From assembly GCA_028023455.1 (NCBI GenBank), contig JAQFVV010006255.1:4503501-4567500 (forward strand): a DNA stretch of 64,000 nt, in the 5' to 3' direction. The notes under the pieces are model-generated. The model worked only from the letters and a program-made list of their open reading frames with translations. It made no database searches and was not told the origin of the DNA. Positions 61,730 to 64,000 of the stretch are shown in pieces; within the stretch, counting starts at the first letter, position 1; every line of letters begins with the position of its first letter. Made by a program: the position numbers and the translations under genes. The stretch comes from Epiperipatus broadwayi (taxonomy: Eukaryota; Onychophora; Udeonychophora; Euonychophora; Peripatidae).

Positions 61730-61997
61730 GGAACCACCATCTACAGCAATTGCTGGAAAGGCTACAGAACAGCTGACACAGAGGCTACAGGCTTTTCTCA
61801 CCTAAACATAAACCACCAGTATCACTTTGTTGATCCCACCACAGGTGCCCACATGCAGAACATCGGGAGACTGAGGGAAGTTTGAAGTGGTGAAACAGGA
61901 AGCAATGTGGTACCGCCAGGTCAACCATTGCCAACTACCTAGCCGACTTCCTCTGGCAACATCTGCACAAAGGACAGGACCTCTTCCAGATCATACC
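61730..61997 (+). pseudogene. Merlin/ISXO2-type transposase C-terminal half, inactive
   Basis: The first frame (61730-61882) reads GTTIYSNCWKGYRTADTEAT, GFSHLNINHQYHFVDPTTGA and HMQNIGRL, then a stop at 61883. The second frame (from 61894) reads NRKQCGTARSTIANYLADFL and WQHLHKGQDLFQIIP. NH-x4-FVDP-x-TGAH and YLxxFLW are the signature blocks of the ISXO2-like (IS1595/Merlin) DDE domain. The second acidic position in the S-D-x-W-x-x-Y block is Asn here, and the Glu of the NIE block is Gly, so two catalytic positions are lost in addition to the stop and frameshift. The N-terminal half is not recognisable. GC content is higher than the surroundings. Confidence 0.88.
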
Positions 61998-62151
61998 AGG
62001 TAAAATGAACCTGTGTGACTATTTTTTACTTTTGGATTTGTTTTAATTTTTGTGCTTATTTTTCTCTGTAAAAAACTTTTAATTTGTTGTGAAAAGAAAT
62101 TGTTTTTAAATGTAAGAACATTAGTTTATTTCTTATTAAATAAATGTCCAA

Positions 62152-62480
62152 ATTATTCCATGGAAAAATCTTGTTGTTTAGATTATTAAAAAGCAAACCA
62201 AATCCCATAACCAAAAAAAGACTTTCTTAAAAAGGAAACAAATAAATGTCAAAATTCTTAAATTGTTGTTAACATTAGTCAAAATTATTCCATGGGGAAT
62301 TTTTGTTGTTTAGATAATTAAAAAGCAAACCAAACCCCATAACCAAAAAGAAAAAAAAAGACTTTCTTAAAAAGGAAACAAATAAAAACAAATAAACGTC
62401 AAAATTCTTCAATTGTTGCTGTTTAGATTATTACAAAGAACACCCAACAAAAAGTAAAGTAAAAAAAGCTTTACTAAAAA
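62152..62480 (+). repeat. Tandem repeat with about 133-bp period inside the Merlin-like element
   Basis: AATTATTCCATGG recurs at 62152 and 62284. AAAAAGCAAACCAAA(T/C)CCCATA, AAGACTTTCTTAAAAAGGAA and ACAAATAAA follow each copy. A third unit from about 62400 lacks its middle, and a fourth trace (TTTCTTAAAAAGGAAATC) lies near 62620. Confidence 0.85.
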
Positions 62481-62747
62481 ACAAAAAAATTCAGAAAGAA
62501 CTCTGCATAGCATAAATGTTTAAAAGAAAAAATTATGGCCAAACTATTATAGAAAAGTGTTAAAAAATTTTGATTATTAAAAAGCACACAAAACTCCCTC
62601 CCCCATATAAAAAAGTGTTTCTTAAAAAGGAAATCTTTATTAAAAAACAAAAAAATTAAAAAAGAAACATCAGCCCAGGAACCATTATATTGATGTGCAT
62701 TCAGCGAAAAGCAGTGCCATCAAGCAGTCAGATGCCACAAATATACC

Positions 62748-63570
62748 AGTACCTATTATTATTGTTTCAATAATATACTTTATGTCAACAAAGGTTACAT
62801 GATGTTTATATACTTATGCCTTGGCTACAGTGGCACGATAATTTTTACAGATTTGATTTGACTGAGATTTTAATTGTTAATTACATAGGTATGGAACGGT
62901 TGATTATGGGTCTACACCAGTTAACCTATTCAATTACAATTGTATTATTATTATGTTTCAAAGGGTAAATTTTATTGACACTCAAAAAAAGTTATATAAG
63001 TTACATTTGAAAACATGAAGTCTTAGATACATATTGATTCATAACATTACATATATAATAAAGGTTTACAATCTTGATTGTGATAGGTAAAAAATATGAT
63101 TTACATTAATTAAAGGAAAAATAATTATTACATAACAAGATACATATGTCAAATTAGTTTAATATGGATTTTTTAAATGTGATACTGAGAAAAATATGTG
63201 GGAATGTATGATAAAATGATTGAAAACATTATGGAAGATTTGAAGTTATGCATGCTAACTGGTATTTGTCCATGTTTCCAGAATGTAATTAGTGGTGATT
63301 AGTGTTTTTCCATTTTCCCAAAATGCAATTCATGCTGACAACTGTTTTTTCATTTTCTAAAGATACAGTCCTTGCTGAACTAGTATTTTCCCAGGATGCT
63401 ATTCATCTGAAACAATGTTTTTGGGATTTCCAAGATGCTATTCATCCTAATATTTTTCCATTTTTTTTCACATAGAACTTATGCAACAAGTGAAAAATTA
63501 AGACTTAGTTATGAAAACTATAGTGCTCTCACCAAATGAACCCAATTTTTATGAGAATATATGTCAATCT
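62748..63570. other. AT-rich stretch with short diverged direct repeats
   Basis: Between about 63255 and 63470 the block (G/T)TTTTTCCATTTTCCxAxAATGxAATTCATxCTGA recurs three to five times in diverged form, suggesting an old tandem repeat of about 50 bp. No gene was found. Confidence 0.45.
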
Positions 63571-63591
63571 AATTATTATTATTATTATTAC

Positions 63592-63659
<68 letters not shown>

Positions 63660-63670
63660 ACAGTAGTAGC

Positions 63671-63713
<43 letters not shown>
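63571..63713 (+). repeat. Compound trinucleotide microsatellite
   Basis: (ATT)n from 63571 to about 63621 changes abruptly to (AGT)n up to 63713, with single-base interruptions (ACT, CAGTAGTAGC). It ends directly at the LINE fragment that follows. Confidence 0.95.
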
Positions 63714-63715
63714 TT

Positions 63716-64000
63716 CACAATTTATATCAAATGGGGTTTTCTACTAAGCTTGTTTATTGGTTTCAATCCTTTCTTCACGATCATACTGCATATATTAAAT
63801 TTAATAATACTATTTCATCTAATTTTAAATGTAATTTGGGAGTTCCTCAGGGTAGTATTTTAGCACCTATGCTTTTTAACATTTATATGAATGACCTTAA
63901 GGATTGCTTAAAATCTTCTTATCTTTTGTGCTATGCAGAGGACTGTAAAATCTTTAGAAGAATCACATCTGTGTTTGATTGCACTCTTCTTCAAAAGGAT
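63716..64000 (+). pseudogene. Jockey-like LINE reverse transcriptase fragment, runs off the window
   Basis: A 95-codon frame is open to the last base. It reads HNLYQMGFSTKLVYWFQSFL, then an AYIKF block, LGVPQGSILAPMLFNIYMND, LCYAEDCKIFR and LLQKD. GVPQGSILxPxLFxIYxND and Y-A-D-D-x-K-IF are RT palm motifs of Jockey/CR1-type LINEs. The second Asp of YADD is Glu here (YAED), which would weaken or abolish catalysis, so this copy is probably inactive even though its frame is clean. It begins exactly after the AGT microsatellite, consistent with 5' truncation. The rest of the RT and the 3' end lie outside the window. Confidence 0.9.

Larger units (their letters stand above)
61164..62747 (+). mobile_element. 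Merlin-like DNA transposon with inverted ends
   Basis: GACGCTGCTTTTCATCGAAT plus GCACATCGATATACCA at 61202-61237 is inverted at 62683-62724 (TGATGTGCATTCAGCGAAAA, GCAGTGCCATCA). An outer GGTATAT/ATATACC pair sits at 61164 and 62741. The 1.6-kb interior holds a transposase remnant (61730-61997) and, after it, a tandem repeat. Merlin elements encode an IS1016/ISXO2-type DDE transposase. The exact outer ends and target duplication are not clear. Confidence 0.78.

Noticed and set aside
1-64000. CRISPR arrays, bacterial operons, riboswitches, Shine-Dalgarno sites, terminators
   Set aside because: Nothing of the kind is present. Direct repeats here are long satellites or mobile elements, and the coding debris is of animal retroelement type.

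Overview
The window is non-coding, repeat-filled, strongly AT-rich animal nuclear DNA (about three quarters A+T by eye). There are no bacterial features, no operons and no intact protein-coding gene. The supported coding content is the debris of transposable elements: an RTE-like LINE (one young copy, one very old copy, one 5'-truncated tail), other LINE fragments, Ty3/Gypsy-like fragments, and a Merlin-type (ISXO2/IS1595-like) DNA transposon. They are mixed with tRNA-derived SINEs, hAT-like and other MITEs, and many fold-back repeats. This mix, with an endonuclease resembling craniofacial-development-protein-2-like database entries, would suit a lophotrochozoan such as a mollusc, possibly a cephalopod. 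That is an inference from style, not an identification.

Layout. 0.2-0.6 kb: broken Ty3/Gypsy-like integrase C-terminus. 1.0-2.0 kb: tandem copies of a roughly 400-bp repeat, here called R1, which returns as inverted or tandem copies at 5.7, 9.4-10.1, 11.2-12.0, 17.5, 27.4 and 48.1-48.7 kb. 4.9 kb: hAT-like MITE. 6.7, 8.1 and 29 kb: a second family, R2, with terminal direct repeats carrying a tRNA B-box-like motif; fold-back or partial R2 copies lie at 15.7, 24.3 and 60.4 kb. 13.0-13.4 kb: a perfect 144-bp inverted duplication whose right arm is flanked by a 16-bp direct repeat. 16.0 kb: probable LINE C-terminal finger remnant. 20.9-24.2 kb: the best-preserved LINE. 24.8-25.9 kb: hairpin MITEs and a composite element joined to a tRNA-like sequence, with a sister copy in opposite orientation at 38.5-39.4 kb. 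27.9-28.4 kb: large palindrome. 32.1-35.2 kb: decayed second LINE copy. 35.4 kb: a short splice-acceptor-plus-ORF signal that may be a terminal exon. 35.9-36.7 kb: another eroded LINE. 40.1 kb: SINE with an exact 18-bp target-site duplication. 42.1, 43.3-43.9, 44.0-45.5, 46.4 and 50.5 kb: inverted-repeat elements. 53.3-54.5 kb: broken gag-like coiled-coil reading frame with an 18-residue repeat. 54.9 kb: tRNA-derived SINE. 55.8 kb: possible small exon. 61.2-62.7 kb: Merlin-like element with terminal inverted repeats. 63.6 kb to the end: compound trinucleotide microsatellite, then a Jockey-like reverse transcriptase fragment that runs off the window.

The genes do not form a pathway. What links the features is transposition: LINE machinery is the plausible source of the SINE insertions, and the frequent inverted repeats mean that any transcript crossing this region would fold into long double-stranded RNA. 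Stretches described as empty are AT-rich sequence in which no gene or repeat could be supported by eye.
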